Shown one piece after another: positions 23,220-34,506 of a DNA stretch of 64,000 bases (position 1 is its first letter; every line of letters starts with the position of its first letter). The stretch is from Papio anubis (lineage: Eukaryota; Chordata; Mammalia; Primates; Cercopithecidae): assembly GCF_008728515.1 (NCBI RefSeq), contig NC_044976.1, forward strand, positions 214,149,467-214,213,466. The letters run 5' to 3'. Under the pieces are notes generated by a model, which saw only the letters and a list, made by a program, of their open reading frames with translations, did no database searches and was not told the origin of the DNA. Made by a program: the position numbers and the translations under genes.

Positions 23220-23855
23220 CTATTTTGAACTTTATAGAAATGGAATAATAAATTTCAGTTTTTTTAACTTTTACATTATTTTTATAATCCATGTATATTA
23301 TATGTATAGTTGTAGTTCATTCATTTTCACTACTGTATAGGGTTTTTGTTTGTTTGTTTTGAGACAGAGTTTCGCTCTCGTTGCCCAGGCTGGAGTGTAG
23401 TGGCGTGACCTCAGCTCACTGCAACCTCCACCTCCCAGGTTCAAGTGATTCTCCCGTCTCAGCCTCCTGCGTAGCTGGGATTATAGGTGCACGCTACCAT
23501 GCCTGGCTAATTTCTTTTAGTAGAGATGGGGTTTCACCTTGTTGGTCAGGCTGGTCCTGAACTCCTGAACTCAGGTCATCCACCTGCCTCAGCCTCCCAA
23601 AGTGCTGGGATTACAGGTGTGAGCCACCGTGCCCGGTCTGTATAGTATTCTGTTGGATAAATATACCACAGTTTTATGTCTACATTCTACCGCTAACAGA
23701 TATTTGGACTATTGCCAGTTTGTATTGCTATTATGACCAGTGCTCCTATGAACATTATCATGCATAGCTCCTGCTGCAGATGTAATGATTTTTCTAGACA
23801 TAGGATTGGTAGATTGTAAGGAAAGTGCATGTTTAATTTTATTAAAGCAGGAAAA
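23220..23855 (-). mobile_element. Old L1, antisense, split by an Alu
   Basis: ttcattcattttcactactg before and gttggataaatataccacag, gactattgccagtttgtatt after the Alu read as the L1 3' region on the minus strand. Confidence 0.65.
23345..23637 (-). mobile_element. AluS inserted in the L1
   Basis: ctgtatag precedes and tgtatag follows it, a short target duplication. Confidence 0.93.
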
Positions 23856-24395
23856 AAGATATTACACTTTTATTAAATGAAGTCTTACTCAGCCCTCTCT
23901 CCATCTTCTAATCAAACAGCTCCACAAGCTAGTTATTCTTTTCTAACGTCATATAATGAAATTCTAGAACCTGGCCTTAAAAATGTTTTTTATAATTAAC
24001 TAAAAGAGTCAAAGAGATCAAAACTGGTGCCCAACTCCCACGCAGCCACTGGGAAAGATAACACTCAGCATCACAAAAGCAGTTCAAAGAATCTGATTAA
24101 TTTGGTTAAGAACTTTCAAAAAACACTGTCTTGTTCCATGAAGAGTGGATATGTATGTGAATATTCATCACTATTTTCAACTCTGTTTGAGCAATAGGGT
24201 CTTGTTAGACTCCTACAACTCTAGGAAATAAATTAAATAGATAAATAAAAATATTTGTGCAAATAACCACCATGCAAAAATAACCTCCAAAAGGAACCTC
24301 TGCCTGCTTGTCTTGATAATTTGCTGTCTCGGTTATAATGTTGTGCATGACATCTTCATATTCCTAAAAGTTATATGTACTTGAAAGACAGATCA

Positions 24396-24660
24396 GGCCA
24401 GGCGAGGTGGCTCACGCCTGTAATCCCAGCACTTTGGAGGCTGAGGAGGATGGATCACGAGGTCAGGAGTTTGAGACCAGCCTGGCCAACATGGTGAAAT
24501 CCCGTCTCTACCAAAAAATACAAAAAAAAGTTAGCTGGGCATGGTAGCGCACACCTGTAGTCCCAGCTACTCAAGAGGCTGAGGCTGGAGAATCACCTGA
24601 ACCCACAAGGCGGAGGTTGCAGTGAGCCGAGATCACGGGCAATAGAGTGAGACTCCATCG
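24396..24660 (+). mobile_element. Alu, missing part of the right arm end
   Basis: Jumps from gagccgagatcacggg to caatagagtgagactcc, losing the usual ccactgcactccag piece. Confidence 0.92.
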
Positions 24661-24755
24661 AAAAAGAATGAGAGAAAAGAAGAAAAGAAGAAAAAGAAGA
24701 AAGAAAAGAAAAACAATGAAAAGAATAAAAGACAGAAAATGAAAAAGAAAGAGGA
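24661..24755 (+). repeat. Purine-rich tail expansion
   Basis: About 95 bases of A/G only-type sequence (agaaaagaagaaaaag) grown from the Alu tail. Confidence 0.85.
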
Positions 24756-25044
24756 GCCCGGTATGACAAGCTCCATATAATCCAGCCAACACCACCCCCA
24801 GGAGAGCCAGCCCAGGCGGAATCCCTAAGGAGTCAGGAGAATCGGACTCTGGTGAAACCAAATCTCTACTACTCATCTAAAAGGAAATGCCAAGCCCATG
24901 GTTAATGAAGCATATAGTCTAATAGCTACTCTCTAGAGGCTGAGCAGAATAAGCGTGAACCAGGGCCACGGAGCTGCAATCATGTCTTGACAGTCAGCGC
25001 CCTGCCGCCTCTACCCAACTAACCTAAATGACAAACAAGAACTA

Positions 25045-25140
25045 TCTAAGATTTTTGAAGAAGAGGAAGGAAGAGAAAAGGAAGAGGAAGAGAAGAAGAA
25101 GAAAAACGGAGGAAGGAAGGAAAAAGAAAAATCAAGAAAA
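25045..25140 (+). repeat. Second purine tract
   Basis: Irregular (gaa/gga)n, 300 bases after the first. The basic ORF it encodes is an artefact of the repeat. Confidence 0.85.
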
Positions 25141-25189
25141 GAGGACTGGGCACTTCTGCAGCATGATGGCATCTCAATTTCAAGCTACC

Positions 25190-25495
25190 ATTCCTACTTT
25201 AAAAATCTCTTTATTATTATGCCATAGCATCAATCAAAACTATTTTCCGAAGTGGCTGTAACACTTGACGGTCCACCAGCCGAAAAATCTAGTCCCCATT
25301 ACTCCATATCCTTGCCACTTGATGCTGACCAAGTCTTTAATGTTTGCCAATCTGGTAGGTATTAAATTGGCATCTAGCTGTGCTTCTGATTTACATTTTC
25401 CTGATTATTAATAAGGTTTAAACTCTTTATACATTTCTGGGCATTTAAGTTTTCTTTTTCTGTGAAATGTTTGTCTTATCTTTTGCCCATTTACT
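25190..25495 (-). mobile_element. Old L1, antisense
   Basis: ccatatccttgccacttgat, gcttctgatttacattttcc and ttatcttttgcccatttac match antisense L1. Confidence 0.65.
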
Positions 25496-25859
25496 TATTT
25501 ATTTTTGAGACAGGATTACAGGCATGAGCCACCGCACCTGTAATATTTAATTAAGAAAAAGTCTCGCCAAGACTGGAGTGCAGTGGTGCGATCTCGGCTC
25601 ACTGCAGTCTCTGCCTCCCGGATTCAAGCGATTCTCCTGCCTCAGCCTCTGAAGTAACTGGAACTACAGGCGCCCGACACCACGCCCGGCTAATTTTTTT
25701 ATTTTTAGTAGAGACAGGGTTTCGCCATGTTGGCCAGGCTGGTCTCCAACTCCTGACCTCAAGTGATCCACCTTGCTTGAACCCAAGAGGCGGAGATCGC
25801 ACCACTTCACTCCAGCCTGGGTGACAGAGTGAGACTCCGTCTCAAAAAAAAAAAAAAAA
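25496..25859. mobile_element. Rearranged Alu: minus-strand body joined to a plus-strand right end
   Basis: 25500-25540 joins gagacag straight to gattacaggcatgagcc. 25560-25770 is a reverse Alu body. From 25772 (cttgaacccaagaggcgg) the orientation flips to forward and ends in a poly(A) at 25843-25859. Confidence 0.85.
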
Positions 25860-26568
25860 CCTCATGTGCAGATTTTTGTGTGAACTCAAGTTTTCATCTC
25901 ATTTGGGTAAATACCAAGGAGTATGATTGACGGAGCGTATAGTAAAATTTAAACATAAATTTACCATATTAAACTAAACATGTTTTATAAGAAACTGCCA
26001 GAATGTCTTCCAAAGTAGCTATACCATTTTACATTCCCAAAATGCAAAATCAATGAATGACAGTTCCTATTGCTCTGCAGGCTTGCCGGCATTTGGTGTT
26101 CTCAATGTTTTGGATTTTATTCATTCTAATAAGTGAGTAGTGGGTTTATTTGGCAATTCCTAAGGACATATGATACTGAGCATCTTTTTATATGCTTATT
26201 TGCCATCTGTTTATCTTCTTTAACAAGGTGTCTATTCAGATCTTTTGCCTACTTTTTAATTGGGCTGTTTGTTTTCCTGTTGAGTTTCAAGAGTTATTTG
26301 TATATTTTGGCACAAGTCCTTTATCAGATATGTTTTGCAAATATTTTCTCCAAGTCTGTAGTTGCAATTGACTTTTATAGACAGAGTTTTATCTAACAAT
26401 CTTGCTAAGCTGTCTCGTTAGTTCTAGTAGCATATCTGATATTCTTTGGAGTTTTCTACTTAGTTGTATCATCTTCAAATAATGACAATTCTGTTTCTCC
26501 CTCCCAAATCCATGTAACTTTAAAAAAATTTTGTGCATGCCTTTGACCAAGACCTCCCCAAACAATGT
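25860..26568 (-). mobile_element. Old L1 (3' region into ORF2), antisense
   Basis: gtgtgaactcaagttttcat, catttggtgttctcaatgtt, gagcatctttttatatgctt and ctttatcagatatgttttgc are antisense L1. It is broken by many stops and carries no functional ORF. Confidence 0.8.
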
Positions 26569-26902
26569 TGATTTTTTTTTTTTTTTTTTTGTTTTTTTTT
26601 TTTTTTTTTTTGCAGAGGGCAGGGACAGAGTCTCCCTCTGTCATCCAGGATGGAATACAGTGGCACAATCTTGGTGGTTCACTGCAACCTCCCCCTCCCA
26701 GGTTCAAGCGATTCTCCTGCCTCAGCCTCCTCACTGGGATTACAAGCACGTACCACCATGCCTGGCTAATTCTTGTATTTTTAGTAGAGACGGAGTTTCA
26801 CCATGTTGGCCAGTCTATTCTCGAACTCCTGATCTCAGGTGATCCGCCCTCCTTGGCCTCCCAAAGTGCTGGGATTACAGGCATGAGCCACTGTGCCCAG
26901 CC
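26569..26902 (-). mobile_element. AluS with long interrupted T run
   Basis: About 40 bases of T with one G (26571-26611) form the tail. Confidence 0.93.
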
Positions 26903-27070
26903 TACCTTGACCTTAAAAGGAGTATTTTCAGCATTTCAAGTTTTTGTCAAATTTTGCTTCCTGTATTTTGAATCTCTGTTATTGGGTGCCTACACATTTA
27001 TAATTATGTCTTCTTGATAAATTCACCATTTACTTATTATGAAAATCTTCTTTATCCTTGATTATATTTC
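26903..27070 (-). mobile_element. L1 ORF2 region, antisense, between Alus
   Basis: cttcctgtattttgaatctc, gggtgcctacacatttata and gaaaatcttctttatcc follow antisense L1 order. Confidence 0.7.
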
Positions 27071-27075
27071 CTGTT

Positions 27076-27260
27076 GTTTTTTGAGAGGGAGTCTTGCTCT
27101 GTCACCCAGACTAGAGTACAGTGGCGTGATCTTGGCTCACTGTAATCTCTGAGGCCTGGGTTCAAGCGATTCTTCTGCCTCAGCCTCCTAAGTAGCTGGG
27201 ATTACAGGCACGCGCCACCACGCCTGGCTAATTTTTGTATTTTAGTAGAGACAGGGTTTC
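27076..27260 (-). mobile_element. AluS, part 1 (interrupted)
   Basis: Continues at 27582-27682 beyond an AluYR insertion. Confidence 0.93.
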
Positions 27261-27568
27261 TTTTTTTTTTTTTTTTTTTTTTTTTTGAGACGGAGTCTTG
27301 CTCTGTCACCCAGGCTGGAGTGCTGTGGCCGGATCTCAGCTCACTGCAAGCTCTGCCTCCCAGGTTCACGCCATTCTCCTGCCTCAGCCTCCCGAGTAGC
27401 TGGGACTACAGGCGCCCGCCACCTCGCCCGGCTAGTTTTTTGTATTTTTTAGTAGAGACGGGGTTTCACCGTGTTAGCCAGGATGGTCTCGATCTCCTGA
27501 CCTCGTGATCCGCCCGTCTCGGCCTCCCAAAGTGCTGGGATTACAGGCTTGAGCCACCGCGCCCGGCC
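27261..27568 (-). mobile_element. AluYR-type insertion inside an AluS
   Basis: Near-consensus, gtggccggatctcagctc and cggctagttttttgtatttt. Exact 13-bp duplication gagacagggtttc at 27248-27260 and 27569-27581. Confidence 0.96.
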
Positions 27569-27581
27569 GAGACAGGGTTTC

Positions 27582-27682
27582 ACCATGTTGTCTAGCCTGG
27601 TCTCAAACTCCTGACCTCAAGTATTCTGCCCACCCTGGCCTCCCAAAGTGCTGGGATTACAGGAGTGAGCCACCGTGCCTGG
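27582..27682 (-). mobile_element. AluS, part 2
   Basis: Head end of the interrupted copy, ending gccaccgtgcctggc. Confidence 0.92.
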
Positions 27683-27689
27683 CTTATAT

Positions 27690-28600
27690 TTCTTGTTCTG
27701 AACTGAACTTTGATATTTCTATACCGACACCAACTTATGATTAGTGTTTTTTCAGTTTTTTTCATTCTTTTATTTTTAATCTGTGTACATCATTATATAT
27801 AAAGCGGGTTTTTTTAATACAGCATATTGTGATCTTACATTTTTATTTCAATCTGACAACCTCTGCTTTTTGGGTTTCTTTTGTGTTGTTTTTGTTTTGT
27901 TTTGTTTTGTTTTGAGATACAGTTTTACTCTGTCATCCAGGCTGACGTACAGTGGTGTAATCTCGGCTCACTGCAACCTCCGCCTCCCAGGTTCAAGCAA
28001 TTCTCATGCCTCAGCCTCCCAAGTAGCTGGGACTACAGGCGCAGTCCACCAGGCCCAGCTAATTTTTCGTATTTTTAGTAGAGACGTGGTTTCACCATGT
28101 TAGCCAGGCTGGTCTCAAACTCTTGACCTCAAGTGATCCGCCCACCTCGGCCTCCCAAAGTGCTGGGATTACAGGCATGAGCCACTGTGCCTGGCCCAAT
28201 CTCTGCCTTTTAGTTAGAGTTCTTAGACATTTACATTGAATGCAATTATCAATACGATTGAATCTAACTCTACCAACTATTTTTTTCCAATTTTTCCTAT
28301 ATGTTTTTTGTTCCTCTTTTCTTGCTTTCTTTTAGATTTAGTATGTTGTAGTATTCTATTATGTCTATTTTATTGGTTATATATCTTTGTTGGGTTTTAT
28401 TAATGGTTGCTTACAGTTTACAATATGCATGTCTAGTTTACTGCTATTCAAATATTTTACTATTAATATTTCATGCGTATTGTTAAAGCCTTAAAACAGT
28501 ACACTTCAATTTCCTCTCTCCCATGCACAGTGTAATTGTCGTCATATATTTTGCTTCTACTTACGTTATAAACCACACAATAATTGTCATTGTTTTGGGG
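27690..28600 (-). mobile_element. L1 ORF2-region fossil, antisense, around an Alu
   Basis: caatctgacaacctctgc before the Alu and ctctgccttttagttagag after it continue each other. gtttacaatatgcatgtc and taaagccttaaaacagtac follow. Decayed. Confidence 0.75.
27880..28196 (-). mobile_element. AluS with (gtttt)n tail
   Basis: Tail ttgttttgttttgttttg; inserted in the antisense L1. Confidence 0.93.
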
Positions 28601-28841
28601 ATGGCTTGCTTGGCGGCGTGCTTAGAAGCTGCCACTGTATCAGAGTTGCCTTTCCCTTCCCCACTTTGCTGCTTCAGAAAAGGGCATTTTGGGAGCAAGG
28701 AACAGCCTGAAGTTTATCATCATCTTAGATTACTGGTGTGCAGGAATGGTCTGCAGTTCACACAATGTGAAAGTCAATACGTGTCTAAGAATGAGAAAAG
28801 AAATTGAAAGAAATTTCTGGAGTCTCATTCAGGTTCTCTTG

Positions 28842-29144
28842 TTTTGTTTGGAGACAGGGTCAGGGTCTCACGCCCTCACCCATGCTGGAGTGCAGGGACA
28901 CAGTCACAGCTCACTGCAGCCTCGACTTCCCAGGCTCAGAGGTTATTCTCCACCTCAGCCTCCCAAGTAGCTGGGACTACACGTGTGCGCCACCACACCC
29001 AGCTAACTTTTTTTTTTTTTTTTTTGGAGAGGTGAAGTTTCACCATGTTGCCCAGGCTGGTCTTGAATTCCTGGGCTCAAGCAATCCACCCACCTCAGCC
29101 TCCCAAAGTGCTGGGACTATAGGCACGAGCCAACATGCCCAGCC
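28842..29144 (-). mobile_element. AluJ-like
   Basis: Diverged; a T run (29009-29024) lies between its arms. Confidence 0.88.
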
Positions 29145-29560
29145 CTTTGTTTTTAGGACCTCTTTAAGCAGTTTACCAGAAATGTGCACATGGAAAGGCT
29201 TCCTGATGGCCACCTGGCTTCTCTTCCCCACCTGGAACTCTAGGGCCCTGGCCGGTGAGGGCCCTGGAGCTCACACTTCATTAGCTTCATGGAGAGCCCC
29301 ATTTACTGGTGTTATAGAAGACAGGAAATTTCTGATCTAGTCCCAGTGCTGACAGGTGAACAAGTACACTTCTCCTCTGTGAATCTGAGTTTCCTGCTAC
29401 GTTGCTGGTCCCCACAGTGGCTTTCTACTGGTTCTGCCTAGAGGTGCCCAGGCAGCTTACAGACTTTTGGCACAGCCTTGGGAAAAGGCCTGCTTGGCCC
29501 AGGAGGTGGGCCTGGGAGACGGAAGAGAATTAGCCAGTGGTCCACTGAGGCTATTCCCCT
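29145..29560. other. Intergenic, no recognised content
   Basis: Single-copy-like; nothing supported. Confidence 0.4.
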
Positions 29561-29995
29561 ACAATTCTTACCCCTTCCAAAATGCTCCCCAAACTGTATC
29601 CCTAAGAATCATCTGGGGCTGGGCGCAGTGGCTCATGCCTGTAATCCCAGCACTTTGGGAGGCCGAGGCAGGCGGATCACAGGGTCAGGAGATCGAGACC
29701 ATCCTGGCGAACACGGTGAAACCCCATCTCTACTAAAAATGCAAAAAAATTAGCTGGGCGTGATGGTGGCGCCTGTAGTCCCAGCTACTTGGGAGGCTGA
29801 GGCAGGAGAATGGTGTGAACCCAGGAAGGTGGAGGTTGCAGTGAGCCGATATCACGCCACTGCACTCCAGCCTGGGTGACAGAGCCAGACTTTGTCTTGG
29901 AAAAAAAAAAAAAAAAAAGAATCATCTGGGAAGCTTCTTAAAACACAGGTTCCAATAGGCATTATCTCCCCAAGAGTCTGAGTCAATAGGCCTGG
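29560..29995 (+). mobile_element. MER5A-like fragment interrupted by an AluY
   Basis: ccctaagaatcatctggg before the Alu and aagcttcttaaaacacagg, then gagtctgagtcaataggcct after it, read as one MER5-type element in forward orientation. Confidence 0.6.
29618..29916 (+). mobile_element. AluY with exact 14-bp target duplication
   Basis: aagaatcatctggg at 29604-29617 and 29917-29930, in a MER5A. Confidence 0.96.
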
Positions 29996-30012
29996 AGGGA
30001 GCCCAGGAATAT

Positions 30013-30297
30013 GCTTTTCTTGGAAACGGGGGCTTGCTCCATCTCCCAGGCTGCTGGAGTGCAATGGAATGATCATAGCTCACTATAACCTCAACCTGCT
30101 TGACTCAAGCAATCTTCCTAACTCAGCCTCCTAAATAGCTGAGACCACAAGTGTGCACCACCATTCCCAGCTAATTATTATTATTTTTTGAGGCATGGTC
30201 TCACTGTTGCTCAGGCTGATCTCAAACTTGGCCTCAAGTAATCCTCCCATCTCGGCCTCCCAAAGTGCTGCGATTACGAGCCACCAGGCCAGGCTAA
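30013..30297 (-). mobile_element. AluJ-like
   Basis: gaaacgggggcttgctccat to cgagccaccaggccaggc; strongly diverged. Confidence 0.85.
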
Positions 30298-30654
30298 GCA
30301 ACTCCCTGGGTGCTTCTGACTCAGATACCTGCCACCCATGCTTAAAGGAACATAAGGAAGGCTGGAGAGGGAGGGGAGTTGTGTTAGCAGACATGGGAAG
30401 CTTCTTCCCAGACCATCTACATCTCCCTGTTTGGTTCTTTCATTTCAAATTATCTGGTAAAGCTGTGAGCCTCAAAGGAAGGAAAACAAGATTTGCTGAG
30501 AACCTTTCCCACCTTTACATCACTCACACAAACCTCACTCAGAAGTGAAAATAACTGGCCTTGGGTAAGGCAAAGAGCCTGGAGATGAGCTCAAGTCTTA
30601 CTCTGAAGCCTGTGGTCTTTTCCACGTCTCGGGTACCTTGTAAGAAACGGAAAA

Positions 30655-30840
30655 CATGTTTACTGAGCATTTCTATGAGCCAGGTCCTGTCATGTACATT
30701 TTTTCATGTAGTCCTCATACTAGTCTATATAGATATCATCATCCATATTTTAGAGACGTAGAATTGAGGCTCAGAGTGACTGCATCACTCCTCCACAGTC
30801 AAACCGCTCACAAGCTGCAAGAACTGGAATTCTCTCAAAC
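30655..30840 (+). mobile_element. MIR SINE
   Basis: tttactgagcatttctatga, then cagagtgactgcatc-type core and gcaagaactggaattc. Moderately diverged. Confidence 0.75.
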
Positions 30841-31040
30841 CCCAATCTTACTCCGCTGTTCCTCTGACTGGGAAGTTGACCTTCTCTCCAGGCCAGGGGA
30901 AGAGGTCGGTGTTGCTAGCCCGTTAATGCTAATCCCATTCCCCCTGCTGTGTCCGGTTGAGAGGTGAGTGTGTTCTGGCCACTGAGACACGAGTGGAGTC
31001 CACTAGAGGGACTCTCAGAGAGGTTTCCCGAGAAGACTGG

Positions 31041-31182
31041 GGCCAGGCGCAGCGGCTCATGCCTGTAATCCCAGCACTTTGGGAGGCCGAGGCAGGTGGA
31101 TTGCTTGAGGCCAGGAGTTCAAGACCAGCCTGGCCAACATAGTGAAACCTCATCTCTACCAAAAATACAGAAGAAAAAAAAG
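31041..31182 (+). mobile_element. Alu left monomer
   Basis: Only the first arm, ending ccaaaaatacagaag and an A run. It sits directly against an L1 piece. Confidence 0.9.
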
Positions 31183-31184
31183 TG

Positions 31185-31445
31185 CTAAAAACAGTAAGTG
31201 CTGGCATGGATGTGAAGGTAGTGGAACCCTTATTCACTGTTGGTGGGAATGTAAAATGGTCCAGCTGCTGTGGAAAACAGTATGACGATTTCTCAAAAAA
31301 TTAAACCGAGCATTACCTATGATCCAGCAGTTCCTCAAAGCCGGGCCTCCAAGAGATATTTGTCTACCCACGTTCATAGCAGCATTATCCACAATAGCCA
31401 CAAGGTAGAAGCACCCACCCAAATGTCCACTGAAGAAGGAATGGA
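31185..31445 (+). mobile_element. L1 ORF2 3' end fossil, sense
   Basis: cactgttggtgggaatgtaa, gctgtggaaaacagtatgac, catagcagcattatccacaa and ccaaatgtccactgaag, in L1 sense order. Truncated by the following Alu. Confidence 0.85.
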
Positions 31446-31447
31446 CC

Positions 31448-31757
31448 GGCCGGGAGTGGTGGCTCACGCCTGTCATCCCAGCACTCTGGGAGGCCGAGGC
31501 AGGTGGATCACCTGAGGTCAGGAGTTTGAGACCAGCCTGGCCAACATGGTGAAACCCTGTCTCTACTAAAAATATAAAAATTAGCCGGGCATGGTGGTGT
31601 GCGCCTGTAATCCCAGCTACTCGGGAGGCTGAGGTGGGAGAATTGCTTGAGCCCAGGAGGCAGAGGTTGCAGTGAGCTGAGATCACACCACTGCACTCCA
31701 GCCTGAGTGACAGAGCAAGACCCTATCTCAAAAAAGAAAAAAAAAGAAAGAAAAGAA
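31448..31757 (+). mobile_element. AluS, full length
   Basis: ggccgggagtggtggctcac to a mixed aaaagaaag tail. Confidence 0.94.
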
Positions 31758-31759
31758 GA

Positions 31760-32850
31760 ATTCAAGTCACAGTAATGATCAGGAATCCAGTGCTGTGTAA
31801 ACTAAGGTCTACCTGTACCTGTATAAATAAAAATGTTGGGCTGCCTTAAATCTTACCTCTCTCCCCAGGGGCAGAAGCCTGCCTCAGCACCAGGACCTAG
31901 CCCTATGTATGTATGTACCTTGGAGCAGCGTGGCAGAGCAAGCACTTTGACCAGTTACGGGCAGAGATGAGGCTTCTCCTCTTGGGCTCATCAGTGATAA
32001 CCCAGAGTACCACCTCCCTCCCCTTTTCCTTCAGAGGCTACAGTTCAAAGTGTCTCCTGAATTATTTTCTCCAAGGAACCCCAGCATCATAGATTGGCCC
32101 CTATCACTCCCACATGGGCGACCCCCTCTACCGGCCGCTACCACCAGATACTTAGGATACTAGTCTGCTAGAGGCTGACATCCCTCTTCACGAAGACATT
32201 GGGGGTGAGGTGAGATGGGGCTCCCCGTCCCCCACGAGCCCTTTCCTTCAGGTCCCCAAGACCACTGCGCAAGACTGCTCAGGTGCACCAGGCCCTGGGT
32301 CCCACAGTCAGCAGGGAGCCGCAGTCCTGCTAGTCAGAGGCCCTTCTTTCATCCCCAGCCACAAGCTGGCTAGATCCATTTAATTCAGCACAGATAGCAC
32401 TTTTTCTTTTCCTTCAAGATCAGAAGTCTAAATAAACCGTATTGAGAAAAGAAAGAAATTCTCATGTACCAGGCTGTCTCAGTTAATGGGTTCCCAAAAT
32501 TGTGTGGCATAGCCTTTGGTGTGTCCTGCTCCATGTGGAATAGAGAAAGGGCTGCCTTCAAGCTCTGAGGTTGATGACATTCTCCCTTCAGGAAAAAAAG
32601 AGTTTTCAAAGGAAGGAAGGTTTCCCATTTCCCTGAGGTACTTTCATTGGCTCATGCACTCAATAAGCACACCAACCATGTACCAGAAACTTATAAACAT
32701 GATTTCCTATTTACAAAGGCCTTCTGGCTTCACAGCTTTTCTGATCCACAAATTGCACTGGACTATTTCAAGAAGTATTTCCAAATCACAGTTTTGTCAG
32801 TAGAAGTTAGTACAACCTCTCTGAGCCTTGTATTCTTATTTCAAAATATA
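31760..32850. other. Intergenic, no recognised content
   Basis: About 1.1 kb single-copy-like sequence; no family or coding signal seen. Confidence 0.45.
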
Positions 32851-32855
32851 GTAAG

Positions 32856-33148
32856 AGCCGGTGCAGTAGCTCATACCTGTAAGCCCAGCACTTTGGGAGG
32901 CCAAGAAGGGCAGATCACCTGAGGTCAGGAGTTCAAGATCAGCCTGGCCAACATGGCAAAACCCCTCTACTAAAAGTACAAAAATCAGCCAGGCATGATG
33001 GCGCACGCCTGTAATCCCAGCTACCCAGGAGGCTGAGGCAGGAGAATCACTTGAACCCTGGAGGCGGAGGTTGCAGTGAGCCAAGATGGAGCTATTGCAC
33101 TCCAGCCTGGACAACAGAGCGACACTCTGTCTCAAAAATATATATATA
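32856..33148 (+). mobile_element. AluS with (ta)n tail
   Basis: gccggtgcagtagctcatac to ctcaaaaatatatatata. Confidence 0.92.
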
Positions 33149-33276
33149 CCTAGTAAGACTCCTTGTCCTGTCAAACTCACAAAACTATATGCAGATCACC
33201 TAGAACTGCCGATGAACACAGGAGTCATGTTGTCATTGTTATAGTTAAAGAAAAAGATTGGTTGATTATTTTAAAA

Positions 33277-33393
33277 CGGGATGGGGTCTTGCCATGTTGC
33301 CCAGGCTGGTCTTAAACTCCTGGCCTCAAGCAATCCTCCCACCTTGGCCTCCCAAAATGCTGAGATTGCAGGTGTGAGCCACCACATCTGGCC
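33277..33393 (-). mobile_element. Alu left-arm fragment
   Basis: ggatggggtcttgccatgtt to gccaccacatctggcc. Confidence 0.85.
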
Positions 33394-33795
33394 AAAATTT
33401 ATTGTTAAATAGAAAGAGGGGAAGCAAGATGGAAGGGCCAAGCCACCTGTTAGAGCAGAAGCAGTTCTAGAAACCACATCTCATAGAGCTCAGGGTGCAG
33501 AATTGCTGAAGCCGTCCTCCTTCTTTCTGGCTGGGCACCTCTCAGGACTTCAACACAATGATAGCCATGAGTTTTACTAACTCGGACTGAACATGTCAAT
33601 CATGGTGCCTGTCTTACCCGACAGTTTATTCTAATGAAAACTCTGCAGCACCCAGCACACCCTCACTGCCTTTTCAGGAAAGCAGTGCTAGGCTTCTCTT
33701 AACTAGGGGTCTGGACCAAGGGTAGGGCCCCTGATCCAAAGGCAGCTAGACCCCAGGAAGATACCCACGAAAGTAGCCTGGCTTCACCAATAGCA

Positions 33796-33857
33796 ATGTG
33801 GTAATTACCAAAGTCAATCAGACCACATGTGGTAATTACCAAAGTCAATCAGACCAC
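33796..33857. repeat. 31-bp tandem duplication, two exact copies
   Basis: Unit atgtggtaattaccaaagtc followed by aatcagaccac, at 33796-33826 and 33827-33857 with no mismatch. Confidence 0.95.
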
Positions 33858-34061
33858 ATCCCTCAACAGAACTGTCTGGGAGGATACAGAGTGATTATCA
33901 ATGGGAAGAGAGAAAGAGGGCAGGCCTGCATAGGGAACAGGGAGGGAAGGCTCGGCCCACAGGGAGGACCCAGCTCCAGCACGCCTCAGGGCTGTGATCT
34001 AGCCCCATTTTCAGTACAGTGTTTCCTTATAACAAACAAACACATTTCCCCTAGATTCCTC

Positions 34062-34356
34062 TTTTTTTTTTTTTTTTTTTTTTTTGAGATGGAGTCACAC
34101 TGTCTCCCAGACTGGAGTGCAATGGTATGGTCTAGGTTCACTGCAACCTCCGCCTCCTGGGTTCAAGCGATTCTCCTGCCTCAGCCTCCTGAGTAGCTGA
34201 AACTACAGGCCACCATGCCTGGCTAATTTTTGTATTTTTACTAGAGATGGGGTTTCACTATGTTGGCCAGGCTGGTCTCGAACTCCTGACCTTGTGATCT
34301 GCCTGCCTCGGCCTCCCAAAGTGCTGGGATTACGGGTGTGAGCCACCGCGCTTGGC
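34062..34356 (-). mobile_element. AluS, short deletion
   Basis: gctgaaactacaggccacca lacks about six bases. Head gccaccgcgcttggcc. Confidence 0.94.
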
Positions 34357-34428
34357 CTCCCTTTAAGGTAACTTTACCTTAAAGGAATCTGAGGCTAGAT
34401 AGAAAAGTCTCTAAAAGAGGAAACGAAA

Positions 34429-34506
34429 AGAGCTTCACTAACACAAAAACTCAACCTGACTTACCTTAGAGCTTCACTAACACAAAAACTCAACCTGACT
34501 TACCTT
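34429..34506. repeat. 39-bp tandem duplication, two exact copies
   Basis: Unit agagcttcactaacacaaaa plus actcaacctgacttacctt, at 34429-34467 and 34468-34506. Confidence 0.95.

Noticed and set aside
26565..27017. 150-codon plus frame
   Set aside because: Alu tail, Alu body and L1 read through; typical Alu-derived shadow, as are most other frames in this window.
28804..29340. 178-codon plus frame
   Set aside because: Mostly an AluJ read in reverse with a short unique extension; no splice or start evidence.
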